Shown here: in pieces, positions 39,577-48,382 of the stretch
Position numbering within the stretch: the first letter of the stretch is position 1
Layout: every line of letters begins with the position of its first letter
NCBI GenBank assembly: GCA_030825115.1
Contig: JAPJQL010000005.1
Coordinates: forward strand, 62,001-126,000
Reading direction: 5' to 3'
From: Lachnospiraceae bacterium
GTDB lineage: Bacteria; Bacillota; Clostridia; Lachnospirales; Lachnospiraceae
DNA: 64,000 nucleotides
Notes under the pieces: generated by a model
What the model was told of the DNA's origin: nothing
Database searches by the model: none
What the model saw: the letters and a program-made list of their open reading frames with translations, nothing else
Position numbers and translations under genes: made by a program

Positions 39577-42195
39577 ATGGAAAAGAAACGAAATGATTCT
39601 GAAACAGCATATTCTCTGGAACTGGATACCCTCACCGGAGCTTTCCGGCGCGCCTCTTTTTATGTCCATGTGAATGAAATGCTGCGGGAGAGAGAAGAAC
39701 ACTTCGCGATCGTGACATGGGACATCAACCGGTTTAAGATTATTAATGAATTGTATGGCCTGGAGGTCGGCGACAGGGTTCTGATCGTTCTGGCGGAGGC
39801 GATACGTGATTATGTTGGGGAAAACGGAGTGTTTGGCAGGCTGGCATCCGACAATTTTGCCGCCTGTATTCCGGTGGAGTGTCTGCGGCCGGAGGAGATG
39901 ATGGAAAAACTTCAGGAACGGATGCAGATCGATGGGGTAGAACTGCGTATGGATCTGTACTGCGGGATCTATCTGGTGGAAGATACGAAAGTTCCTGTGG
40001 GGCTGATGTGTGACCGTGCAAATCTGGCGCTGGGTACGGTGAAGCAGAGTTATCTGAAACGATATGCCTATTATGATGACGAGATGAAAGAGCAGCTGTT
40101 GGAAGAGCAGCAGATGATCAATGAGATGCAGACGGCGTTGGAGGAGAGGCAGTTCTGTTTTTATCTGCAGCCAATCGGCTCGGTAGCCGGGGGTGCTGCC
40201 GTGGCTGCGGAGGCGCTGGTGAGGTGGAACCATCCGGTCAAGGGGCTGGTTTCTCCTGCCGCATTTATACCGCTGGCCGAGAAAAATGGGTTTATCACGA
40301 AGATAGACTGGTATGTATGGGAAGAAGTGTGCCGGTATATCAGGGACAAAAAGCAGGCGGGAGAACCATTTCTTCCGGTATCGGTTAATATGTCCCGGAT
40401 GGATTTTTATGTTCCTGATATCTGTGACCGGATTTGTGCCCTGACGAAAACGTATGGGGTGGATACTGGGGAACTGCGGTTTGAGATTACCGAAAATGCG
40501 TATATGGAAGACCCGGGGCGGATGGTAGAGATTGCCGGACAGCTGCGGGAGCGGGGGTTTCAGGTTTCGATGGATGATTTCGGCAGTGAATACTCCTCAC
40601 TGAATATGCTAAAGGACATCCAGGTGGATTTTCTGAAGATCGACATGCGCTTCTTGGACGGGTTTGATAAGTCCGGGCGGGCTGCCAATGTCATCGCCAG
40701 CGTGGTGAGGATGGCAAAATGGCTGGATACCGCAGTTGTGGCGGAAGGGGTCGAGACGAGGGAACAGCTCCGTTTTCTTCGGAGCATCGGCTGCGACCTG
40801 GTACAGGGATATTATTATTCCAGACCGCTGACGACAGAGCGTTGGGAACAGTTTTTGAAGGAGGGCAGATTTGAAGAAGCCGGACTTCCGGAGGAGCTGG
40901 AACTGGAGTTTGATTTTGATGCCCTGTTCCAGGACCGGGCGGTGGACTATCTGTTTGCCGACATGGTGGGTCCTGCCGGCATCTATGAGATGCGGGGGGA
41001 CAGCCTGGAGATCATCCGGGTAAATGACCAGTATTATAAGCTCATGGATATACAGCCGGGACAACTTCTTCAGGACGCCAAAGACATATTTGACTACATT
41101 TGGGCGGAAGACCAGAACGTGCTGAACGATGCCTGTATCCGGGCGAAGGAAGAAGGCAGTGTGCAGTCTGTCGCCGTACGGAGGAGCTGTGGGCAGGGGA
41201 AGATGCTGTGGCTGGATGTGAAGATCCGCTTTGTGGGAAACCGGGGAGAGGGCTTTGTGTTCTTTTTCGTGATCGCTGATATTACGGAAAAGAAGAAGAT
41301 GGAAGAGGAACTGCGCGTCAGCCGGGAGCGCCGCCGTCAGGACGAGCTGTGCCGGATGCTGGTGGAAGACTCGGGCATGATCATCTATGATTATGATGTT
41401 TTAAATGATGAGATGTTTTATTCGATCCCTATGGGAGACGGGGGACGGCGAAACTATGAGATTCCACGGTATACCCGGCATATCCAACAGTCTCCTTTCC
41501 TGCACCGGGATGATGTGGCGCTATGTCTGCAGCATATCCTGAACATTAACTACGCGGAGGACCGGGGCGTGTTTGAACAGCGGGCAGATTACTACGGGGA
41601 TGGCTACCGCTGGTACCGCACCAGTTACCGTGCCCTGCGGAATGAGGATGGTATGGCTTACCGGGCTGTCGGTCATGCGATTGATATTTCGGAAAAGCGC
41701 AAGTGGCAGGAGAAAGCGGAGAAGGATGGCCTGACAGGGCTTTTGAACCGCCAGACGATGGAGAATAAGGTAAATGACCTTTTGAGGAGGAAACAATTCA
41801 GAGGAGTATTCTTCCTGTTTGACATCGATAATTTCAAACAGGTCAATGACACTTGCGGCCATACCGCGGGGGATGGACTGCTGATGTGTGTGGCTCGTAT
41901 CTTTGAGATGAAGTTTAGGGAGAAAGACTTGAAATGCCGTCTGGGTGGCGATGAGCTGGCGGTATTGACGGTCAATCCGATGGAGACGGAGCATATTGCA
42001 CGGCGGGCGGAAGAGATATTGGCTGCGGTCAGGACCCTGCAGGATGATCTGCAGCTTAACGTTCCGATATCCATCAGCGTGGGGATCGCCTGTGCGGATG
42101 AGGGAACATGGTCGTTTGAGAATTTGTATCAGAGGGCCGATATTGCCTTATACAGGGCGAAGCAGGCGGGGAAGGACCAGTTTTATATGGTGTGA
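39577..42195 (+). CDS. Cyclic-di-GMP enzyme: degenerate GGDEF-EAL-PAS-PAS-GGDEF
   Basis: The 872-residue cytosolic protein has a first GGDEF-like domain (about 15-165) with RLASDNFA in place of GGDEF, likely inactive. An intact EAL domain follows (about 180-430: AEALVRW, SVNMSRMDF, FEITEN, MDDFGSEYSSL, FLKIDM, VAEGVET, VQGYYYSRP), so phosphodiesterase activity is expected. Two PAS-like domains (about 465-565 and 590-690) come next, then a C-terminal GGDEF domain with LGGDELAVL (about 705-872). It may both make and degrade c-di-GMP. It lies between two hydrogenase operons, so redox control through PAS is plausible. Confidence 0.9.
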   Translation: MEKKRNDSETAYSLELDTLTGAFRRASFYVHVNEMLREREEHFAIVTWDINRFKIINELYGLEVGDRVLIVLAEAIRDYVGENGVFGRLASDNFAACIPVECLRPEEMMEKLQERMQIDGVELRMDLYCGIYLVEDTKVPVGLMCDRANLALGTVKQSYLKRYAYYDDEMKEQLLEEQQMINEMQTALEERQFCFYLQPIGSVAGGAAVAAEALVRWNHPVKGLVSPAAFIPLAEKNGFITKIDWYVWEEVCRYIRDKKQAGEPFLPVSVNMSRMDFYVPDICDRICALTKTYGVDTGELRFEITENAYMEDPGRMVEIAGQLRERGFQVSMDDFGSEYSSLNMLKDIQVDFLKIDMRFLDGFDKSGRAANVIASVVRMAKWLDTAVVAEGVETREQLRFLRSIGCDLVQGYYYSRPLTTERWEQFLKEGRFEEAGLPEELELEFDFDALFQDRAVDYLFADMVGPAGIYEMRGDSLEIIRVNDQYYKLMDIQPGQLLQDAKDIFDYIWAEDQNVLNDACIRAKEEGSVQSVAVRRSCGQGKMLWLDVKIRFVGNRGEGFVFFFVIADITEKKKMEEELRVSRERRRQDELCRMLVEDSGMIIYDYDVLNDEMFYSIPMGDGGRRNYEIPRYTRHIQQSPFLHRDDVALCLQHILNINYAEDRGVFEQRADYYGDGYRWYRTSYRALRNEDGMAYRAVGHAIDISEKRKWQEKAEKDGLTGLLNRQTMENKVNDLLRRKQFRGVFFLFDIDNFKQVNDTCGHTAGDGLLMCVARIFEMKFREKDLKCRLGGDELAVLTVNPMETEHIARRAEEILAAVRTLQDDLQLNVPISISVGIACADEGTWSFENLYQRADIALYRAKQAGKDQFYMV

Positions 42196-42223
42196 TGGGA
42201 AATCATATAATTTGACATTTAAA

Positions 42224-42261
42224 AAGCGGCGTAACATACATGCATGTATATTACGCCGCTT
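42224..42261. terminator. Nearly perfect palindromic two-way terminator
   Basis: A 38-bp hairpin with outer stem AAGCGGCGTAA / TTACGCCGCTT and inner palindrome ATACATGCATGTAT, with one mismatch across the stem. The c-di-GMP gene and hndD converge here. Confidence 0.85.
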
Positions 42262-42295
42262 ATTTTAATTTCATATAGCCCGGGTTATGTTACCC

Positions 42296-44038
42296 TCAGT
42301 TGACGGTACGTTTCACATAAGAAGTATGAAGCAGATGATGAGCCTTCTCACTTCCAGGTTCGCCAAGGTAGGTAGCGTACAGCTCCTTGATGGCTGGGTT
42401 CTCGTGGGACTTGCGGATCGGGTTGTTCTGATCTGCGTCGTAGAGAACTTTTGCACGTAAGGAACGGATATCTACGGTATTGCGAACGTAGCCTGGCTGC
42501 TGAGGCTGTCCGCCGCCGTTTACACAGCCGCCAGGACATCCCATGATTTCGATGAAGTGATAGTCAGCTTCACCGGCTTTTACTTTCTCAAGCAGCTTCT
42601 TCGCGTTGCCAAGACCGGATGCGACTGCAACCTTTACTTCCATTCCCGCTACCGGGTAGGTTGCTTCTTTGATACCTTCGATTCCGCGGACATCGGTGAA
42701 GTCCAGGCTTGCCAGTTCTTCGCCGGTCAGGGTCTCTACTGCGGTTCTGAGCGCCGCTTCCATAACGCCGCCGGTAGCGCCGAAGATTACGGCCGCGCCG
42801 GTTCCCAGTCCGAGCGGAGCGTCAAAGCCCTCATCCGGCAGGTTCTGGAATCTGATGCCGACCTTCTTGATCATCCGGGCAAGCTCTCTGGTGGTCAGGG
42901 AGTAGTCTACATCCGGGACGCCGTTTGCTGCCTGGTCAGGTCTCTGAACCTCGAATTTCTTTGCGGTACATGGCATGATGGATACGGAAACGATGTCCTC
43001 AGGTTTTAAGCCTTCCTTCTCAGCATAGTAGGATTTGGCGATCGCGCCAAACATCTGCTGCGGGGACTTACAGCTTGACAGGTTCTCTGTCATATCCGGG
43101 AAGTAGTGTTCACAATATTTGATCCAGCCCGGGGAGCAGGAGGTGATCAGCGGAAGCACGCCGCCGTTCTGTACCCTGTCAAGGAACTCGTGCGCTTCTT
43201 CCATAATGGTCAGGTCGGCGCTGAAGTTGGTGTCAAATACTTTGTCAAAGCCGATTCTTCTGAGTGCGGCTGCCATCTTGCCTTCTACGTTGGTGCCGAT
43301 CGGATAGCCGAATTCCTCGCCGAGGCCTGCACGTACGGCAGGAGCGGTCTGTACGATCACGTGTTTGGACGGATCGGCAATCGCTGCAAGAACTTCGTCG
43401 ACCTGGGATTTCTCCTGCAGTGCGCCTGTCGGGCAGACTGCGATACACTGTCCGCAGGATACGCAGCTGGTCTCGCCCAGTCCCATATTGAATGCCGAGC
43501 CGACAAAGGTTGCAAAACCACGCTCGTTGGCTCCGATGACGCCGATGTTCTGTACCTTTTCGCAGACTGCCACACAGCGGCGGCAGAGGATACATTTGCT
43601 GTTGTCGCGGATCATATGTACGGCGCTGTCGTCGATGCAGGACGGGGTGCGGTCGCCATCATAATATGCCTCGTCTTCCACGCCCAGCTCTTTTGCCATC
43701 TGCTGCAGCTCGCAGTTGCCGCTGCGCACGCAGGATAAGCACTTGCGGTCGTGGTTGGATAACAGAAGCTGTAAGGTCTTTCTTCTGGAATCCAGTACCT
43801 TCGGGGTATTGGTCCATACTTCCATGTTCTCGTTGATCGGGTATACACAGGAAGCTACCAGGCTTCTCGCGCCCTTTACTTCTACCACACACATCCGGCA
43901 GGCGGCAATCTCGTTAATCTCCTTCAAAAAGCACAGGGTAGGAATCTCGATATGTGCCAGCCTTGCAGCTTCCAGTATGGTGGAACCTTTTGGAGCGCTT
44001 ACTTCTATGCCGTTGATTTTAATTGTAATATTCTCCAT
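42296..44038 (-). CDS. hndD: NAD(P)-linked [FeFe]-hydrogenase catalytic subunit
   Basis: The 580-residue subunit has an N-terminal [2Fe-2S] domain (IPTLCFLKEINEIAACRMC), a His-Cys3 cluster (HDRKCLSCVRSGNC), two [4Fe-4S] motifs (CILCRRCVAVC, CVSCGQCIAVC), and the H-cluster domain (TSCSPGW, MPCTAKKFE, EIMGCPGGCVNGGGQ) with a small-subunit domain (about 520-580). It makes or uses H2 in the HndABCD/HydABC electron-bifurcating complex, with NADH and ferredoxin as partners. It is the last gene of a five-gene operon. Confidence 0.95.
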   Translation of the reverse strand: MENITIKINGIEVSAPKGSTILEAARLAHIEIPTLCFLKEINEIAACRMCVVEVKGARSLVASCVYPINENMEVWTNTPKVLDSRRKTLQLLLSNHDRKCLSCVRSGNCELQQMAKELGVEDEAYYDGDRTPSCIDDSAVHMIRDNSKCILCRRCVAVCEKVQNIGVIGANERGFATFVGSAFNMGLGETSCVSCGQCIAVCPTGALQEKSQVDEVLAAIADPSKHVIVQTAPAVRAGLGEEFGYPIGTNVEGKMAAALRRIGFDKVFDTNFSADLTIMEEAHEFLDRVQNGGVLPLITSCSPGWIKYCEHYFPDMTENLSSCKSPQQMFGAIAKSYYAEKEGLKPEDIVSVSIMPCTAKKFEVQRPDQAANGVPDVDYSLTTRELARMIKKVGIRFQNLPDEGFDAPLGLGTGAAVIFGATGGVMEAALRTAVETLTGEELASLDFTDVRGIEGIKEATYPVAGMEVKVAVASGLGNAKKLLEKVKAGEADYHFIEIMGCPGGCVNGGGQPQQPGYVRNTVDIRSLRAKVLYDADQNNPIRKSHENPAIKELYATYLGEPGSEKAHHLLHTSYVKRTVN

Positions 44039-44053
44039 ATCAATTCTCCTCCA

Positions 44054-45841
44054 TTACTGTTTGTATATTGCGCCGAATTTACATTTCTCCATGCAGGCGC
44101 CGCACTTGATACATTTATCCTGGTCGATGACGTGAGGATTCTTGACCGTGCCGGTGATCGCGCCATTCGGGCAGGTACGGGAACAAAGTGTACAGCCCTT
44201 ACATTTGTCGGCATCAATATGGTAGGAGAGAAGTGCCTTACATACGCCGGCAGGGCATTTCTTCTCTTTGATATGAGCTTCATATTCATCCCGGAAGTAC
44301 TTCAGGGTGGACAGTACCGGGTTCGGGGCTGTCTGTCCCAGTGCACAGGCCGAGTTGTCTTTTACGTAGTAACACAGCTCTTCCAGCTTTGTTAAATCTT
44401 CCATGGTCGCGTTGCCTTTGGTGATCTTGGTCAGCATCTCAACCATGCGCTTGGTGCCCACGCGGCATGCGGTACATTTGCCGCAGGACTCTTCTACGGT
44501 GAACTCCAGGAAGAACTTGGCGATGTCAACCATACAGTCGTCCTCGTCGAGGACGATCAGACCGCCGGAACCCATCATGGAACCGATAGCAACCAGGTTG
44601 TCATAGTCGATCGGAATATCGAAATGCTTTGCCGGGATACATCCGCCGGAAGGTCCGCCGGTCTGCGCCGCCTTAAATTTCTTGCCGTTCGGGATGCCGC
44701 CGCCGATCTCCTCGATGACTTCCCTGAGGGTGGTACCCATCGGGATCTCAACAAGACCGGTGTTGTGGATCTTGCCGCCCAGGGCGAATACCTTGGTTCC
44801 CTTGGACTTTTCCGTACCCATGGATGCAAACCAGTCCGCGCCGTTTAAGATGATCTGCGGGATGTTTGCGTAAGTCTCCACGTTGTTGAGGATGGTTGGC
44901 TTGCCAAAGAGACCTTTCTGGGCCGGGAACGGAGGTCTTGGACGCGGTTCTCCGCGGTTGCCCTCGATGGAGGTCATCAGTGCGGTCTCCTCGCCGCAGA
45001 CGAATGCGCCTGCGCCCAAACGTAAGTCAATATCAAAATCAAAACCGGTGCCGAAGATATCTTTGCCGAGCAGTTCCATCTCACGGGCCTGCTCCAGCGC
45101 AATCTTCAGACGCTGAACTGCAATCGGATACTCTGCGCGGACGTAGATGTAACCCTGGTTTGCGCCGATCGCGTAACCTGCGATCGCCATCGCCTCAAGT
45201 ACGGCGTGGGGGTCGCCTTCCAGGATGGAACGGTCCATAAATGCGCCGGGGTCGCCCTCGTCCGCGTTACAGCAGACATATTTTTGATCGGCATCGTTGC
45301 CCTTGGCCAGTTTCCATTTTAAGCCGGTCGGGAAACCGCCGCCGCCGCGTCCCCTCAGTCCGCTGTCTAAGAGAACCTGGATCACGTCGTCCGGGGTCAT
45401 CTCGGTCAGGACCTTGCCAAGAGCTGCATATCCGCCGGTACCTATGTACTCTTCAATCACTTCCGGGTTGATCACGCCGCAGTTGCGGAGCGCGATGCGG
45501 TGCTGTTTTTTATAGAAATCGGTGTCAACAAGCGCCTTTACGCCTGAAGGGGTAACGGTCTCCTGATAAAGAAGACGGGTCACGACACGTCCTTTTAATA
45601 AATGTTCGGATACGATCTCCGGGATGTCCTCTACCTTGACCATAGAGTAGAAGCTGGCATCCGGGTATACGATCATGATCGGTCCTAATGCACAGAGACC
45701 ATGACAGCCGGTCTGTACGACGGATACCTCATCCTTAAGTCCTGCTTTTTCTATCTCTGCAACCAGTGTTTCCATAATCTGCTGGCTTCCGGAGGAAGTA
45801 CATCCTGTTCCGCCGCAAACTAATACATGTGAACGATACAT
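44054..45841 (-). CDS. hndC: NuoF-like flavoprotein subunit of the bifurcating hydrogenase
   Basis: The 595-residue protein has an N-terminal thioredoxin-like [2Fe-2S] domain (CGGTGCTSSGS and CHGLC, about 1-110), a NuoF core binding FMN and NADH (GRGGGGFPTGLKW, about 170-175; GAFVCGEETALMTSIEG), a [4Fe-4S] site (ESCGKCTACRVGT), and two C-terminal [4Fe-4S] ferredoxin motifs (CKGCTLCSRTC, CIKCGACMEKC). It passes electrons between NADH and the hydrogenase subunit. The layout is that of HydB/HndC in Thermotoga and Desulfovibrio. Confidence 0.95.
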   Translation of the reverse strand: MYRSHVLVCGGTGCTSSGSQQIMETLVAEIEKAGLKDEVSVVQTGCHGLCALGPIMIVYPDASFYSMVKVEDIPEIVSEHLLKGRVVTRLLYQETVTPSGVKALVDTDFYKKQHRIALRNCGVINPEVIEEYIGTGGYAALGKVLTEMTPDDVIQVLLDSGLRGRGGGGFPTGLKWKLAKGNDADQKYVCCNADEGDPGAFMDRSILEGDPHAVLEAMAIAGYAIGANQGYIYVRAEYPIAVQRLKIALEQAREMELLGKDIFGTGFDFDIDLRLGAGAFVCGEETALMTSIEGNRGEPRPRPPFPAQKGLFGKPTILNNVETYANIPQIILNGADWFASMGTEKSKGTKVFALGGKIHNTGLVEIPMGTTLREVIEEIGGGIPNGKKFKAAQTGGPSGGCIPAKHFDIPIDYDNLVAIGSMMGSGGLIVLDEDDCMVDIAKFFLEFTVEESCGKCTACRVGTKRMVEMLTKITKGNATMEDLTKLEELCYYVKDNSACALGQTAPNPVLSTLKYFRDEYEAHIKEKKCPAGVCKALLSYHIDADKCKGCTLCSRTCPNGAITGTVKNPHVIDQDKCIKCGACMEKCKFGAIYKQ

Positions 45842-45853
45842 CTGGGCTCCTCC

Positions 45854-46231
45854 TTATTTGATGTCTGCTGAATTCAGGGTGTAACCTTCTACGATGTGGC
45901 CTCCGATCAAGTGGCGTTCCACAACCTCTGCCGCTTTCTCAGCATTCATCTTGATGTAAGTTACTTTTGGTTTTCCGGGTTCCATAACTTCAACGATCGG
46001 TTCATACTGGCATAAGCCGATGCAGCCGGTCTGGGTCACTGCCACTTTGCCGGTCAGCCCTTTTTCCTGTACAAGGTTGGAAAGGGTGGTAAGGACCGGT
46101 CTTGCGCCGCTTGCGATCCCGCAGGTGGCCATGCCTACAACAACGCGGGTCTGGGTATGGTCTTCCGCACGAAGACTGACCTGTCCCTGCATCTTCTCGC
46201 GGATTGCTTTTAATTCTTCGAGACTTTTCAT
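45854..46231 (-). CDS. hndB: Thioredoxin-like [2Fe-2S] ferredoxin subunit
   Basis: The 125-residue subunit has a [2Fe-2S] thioredoxin-like domain with cysteines in MATCGIASGA and QTGCIGLCQYE. A short N-terminal helical extension precedes it. It is a small electron carrier of the hydrogenase complex. The start has GGAGG upstream. Confidence 0.9.
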   Translation of the reverse strand: MKSLEELKAIREKMQGQVSLRAEDHTQTRVVVGMATCGIASGARPVLTTLSNLVQEKGLTGKVAVTQTGCIGLCQYEPIVEVMEPGKPKVTYIKMNAEKAAEVVERHLIGGHIVEGYTLNSADIK

Positions 46232-46258
46232 GTGATTCCTCCAATCTGGGGGTGCGTA

Positions 46259-46816
46259 TCAGTATACGGCACCGCCGTCAGTTTCCAATTTATTTTCAGT
46301 CAGATATTCCATGATGTATGACGAAATCTCCGGGGTGTCAAACGGAACGTCCCCGAGTACCTGTCTGAACTCTCTGGTATCCAGGGTAAATGAATGTCCT
46401 CCATAGCGGTAGCGGTATAAAAAATCCGTCTCCGGGTGGTAGACCACCAGGGTATGTATGGTACTGCTGATATCGCCAAGGGGCATCCGGTCAATGTGGG
46501 ACAGTACAAATACGGCCGTCACGACCGTGCCTTTTCCCACCTCGGATTCGATGGTGAAGGTACCGCCGGTGCTCTCCGCCGCAAATTTGAAAAAGGGCAC
46601 TCCCAGTCCCACCTTGCGGGTCGTCCGGCTGGTAAAAAACGGATCGGTTACCCGTGCTGCCTGTTCGGGCGTCATGCCGCAGCCGTCATCTTTTATGATG
46701 ATGGTCAGGCGGTCGGCGTCCATGTCGGCATCTACGGTGATCTCCACCAAAGATGCGCCTGCGCGGGTGGAATTTTCCGCTACATCAAGGACGTTCAGGG
46801 AAATCTCGGTCATCAT
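46259..46816 (-). CDS. Histidine-kinase-like ATPase embedded in the hnd operon
   Basis: The 185-residue protein has a HATPase_c fold (about 1-105) with the N-box (LNVLDVAENSTRAGA) and G1 box (IKDDGCGMTPEQA), followed by TTRKVGLGVPFFKFAAE and a GKGT segment. The C-terminal ~80 residues have no clear match. It lacks a phospho-accepting histidine domain, so it is not a complete sensor kinase and may act like an anti-sigma-type kinase. The same gene occurs in Thermotoga and other Clostridia hydrogenase loci. It is coupled to hndA at a five-base gap. Confidence 0.85.
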   Translation of the reverse strand: MMTEISLNVLDVAENSTRAGASLVEITVDADMDADRLTIIIKDDGCGMTPEQAARVTDPFFTSRTTRKVGLGVPFFKFAAESTGGTFTIESEVGKGTVVTAVFVLSHIDRMPLGDISSTIHTLVVYHPETDFLYRYRYGGHSFTLDTREFRQVLGDVPFDTPEISSYIMEYLTENKLETDGGAVY

Positions 46817-46820
46817 AGGC

Positions 46821-47315
46821 TTACTGGTACTTGGCCAGGATGCCCGGGATATCGTCTGCTGTCAGCCGTCCGTAGACCTCTTCGTTGATCATCATGACCG
46901 GGGCCAGACCGCAGGCGCCTACACAGCGGCAGGAATCCAGGGAGAATCTGCCGTCAGGGGTACACTCTCCGTTGGTGATGCCTAATAATTCTTCCAGTTT
47001 GTTGAATACTGCGCCGGAACCTTTTACATAACATGCGGTTCCCAGGCAGACAGAAATCTGATATTTGCCCTTTGGCTGAAGCGCGAACTGGGCGTAGAAT
47101 GTGGAAACTCCATAAATCTTCTCTAATGGGATACCTGTTTCATCAGAAATCATGGTCTGTACTTCAATCGGGAGATATCCATAAATCTCCTGTGCCTGCT
47201 GCATGATCGGCATCAGAGCACCTTTTGTGTCTTTCAGCTCGGCAATCACCTTTTTTAAAGCAGCTTCCTGCTCCGGAGTCCCGCTGAAAGGAACACCTTC
47301 TTTTTTGCAAGCCAT
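46821..47315 (-). CDS. hndA: NuoE-like subunit of the bifurcating hydrogenase
   Basis: The 164-residue subunit has an N-terminal helical domain (about 15-80) and a thioredoxin-like [2Fe-2S] domain with cysteines in CLGTACYVKGSG and CRCVGACGLAPV. It is the partner of the NuoF-like subunit. It is the first gene of the operon (hndA, ATPase-like gene, hndB, hndC, hndD), and its 5' region contains a Rex-like palindrome. The start has GAGGAGGG upstream. Confidence 0.95.
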   Translation of the reverse strand: MACKKEGVPFSGTPEQEAALKKVIAELKDTKGALMPIMQQAQEIYGYLPIEVQTMISDETGIPLEKIYGVSTFYAQFALQPKGKYQISVCLGTACYVKGSGAVFNKLEELLGITNGECTPDGRFSLDSCRCVGACGLAPVMMINEEVYGRLTADDIPGILAKYQ

Positions 47316-47405
47316 GTTTAACCCTCCTCGTTGTATTGGTGTTTATGAAATGTACATAATATTTTACCATGTAAATGAGAAAAAATCTATAGTTAATTCA
47401 CAGAT

Positions 47406-47423
47406 AAGTTAAAAAAATAACAA
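47406..47423 (-). promoter_or_regulatory. Rex-like palindrome upstream of hndA
   Basis: AAGTTA-AAAAAA-TAACAA on the plus strand, with 6-bp arms and a 6-bp centre; the right arm matches the Rex half-site TAACAA exactly, and the left arm has two changes. A possible minus-strand promoter (TTTAAC, 16 bases, TATAGA) overlaps it. The whole 250-bp gap 47316-47566 is A/T-rich and serves the divergent hnd and DRTGG operons. Confidence 0.5.
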
Positions 47424-47566
47424 ATTATCATGTTAAGAATTGCTATCAACAGACGTGATTTTATGATATGATAGGATATGATGAACAACGGTTAACACAG
47501 GTTAAGATAAGGAAACGCAAAGAGTATGGAAAAGTTTTATAAGAGATTATACGAGGAGGGACAGGT

Positions 47567-47914
47567 ATGACAGCAAAGGACGTACAGGAGATTTTAGGCG
47601 CCAGGGTGCTGACCGGGACAGAGCATCTGGATCGGGAGGTGAACAGCGCATGCGGCTCCGATATGATGAGCGATGTACTGGCATTTTCCAAGGACCATTC
47701 CGTACTGCTGACGGGACTGTGCAACCCGCAGGTCATCCGGACGGCAGAGATGCTTGACATCGTCTGCATCATCTTTGTGAGAGGGAAAAAGCCGGATGAG
47801 ATGCTGATCGATATGGCAAAGGACCGGGATCTGATCGTCATGGAGACGGGGCACAGGATGTTCTCGGCATGTGGGCTGCTGTATCAGGCGGGGCTTGGCG
47901 GAGGTGCAGTCTGA
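47567..47914 (+). CDS. DRTGG-domain protein (first copy)
   Basis: The 115-residue protein matches the DRTGG regulatory domain (about 1-105: DVQEILGARVLTGTEHLDREV, SVLLTGLCNPQVIRTAEM). DRTGG domains bind nucleotides or other small ligands and occur in HPr-kinase-like and pyrophosphatase proteins. It overlaps the next gene by one base (TGATG). Its role next to a hydrogenase-like protein is probably regulatory. Confidence 0.8.
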   Translation: MTAKDVQEILGARVLTGTEHLDREVNSACGSDMMSDVLAFSKDHSVLLTGLCNPQVIRTAEMLDIVCIIFVRGKKPDEMLIDMAKDRDLIVMETGHRMFSACGLLYQAGLGGGAV

Positions 47915-48342
47915 TGGATGAGGCAATTGTACTGACTTATGATATTTCCCCGGATGACTTTACCCGCGCGGGTGAGGCCAGCAGCGATGTGAAGGGAAAA
48001 TTAAAGCAGATGGGGGTCAGTCCGGAGGCGGTGCGGAAGGTAGCGATTGCCATGTACGAAGGCGAGATCAACATGGTCATCCATGCAAAAGGCGGCAAGA
48101 TCACCGTGACCATCACGCCGCTGCGGATCCAGATGGTTCTGGCGGATGTGGGACCGGGGATCCCGGATATCGACATGGCGATGAAGGCGGGGTATTCCAC
48201 CGCGCCGGATGAGGTCCGGAGCCTTGGTTTTGGCGCGGGCATGGGGCTTCCCAATATGAAAAAATATACGGATGAGATGAAGATAGAGACAGAGCTGGGC
48301 GTGGGCACGACGATCACGATGGCGGTAGAACTGCAGCCATGA
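47914..48342 (+). CDS. Anti-sigma-factor-type histidine-kinase-like ATPase
   Basis: The 142-residue protein has the RsbT/SpoIIAB-type ATPase fold: N-box YEGEINMVIHAKGG, G1 box LADVGPGIPD, and LGFGAGMGLPNMKKYTD. It starts at the ATG overlapping the previous stop. The pattern suggests a serine kinase or anti-sigma factor that could counteract the PP2C phosphatase of the other hydrogenase operon. Its substrate is unknown. Confidence 0.8.
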   Translation: MDEAIVLTYDISPDDFTRAGEASSDVKGKLKQMGVSPEAVRKVAIAMYEGEINMVIHAKGGKITVTITPLRIQMVLADVGPGIPDIDMAMKAGYSTAPDEVRSLGFGAGMGLPNMKKYTDEMKIETELGVGTTITMAVELQP

Positions 48343-48382
48343 CGCAGTGTGTCTGCCCGGCCAGGACAGGAGGTGTGCCGTT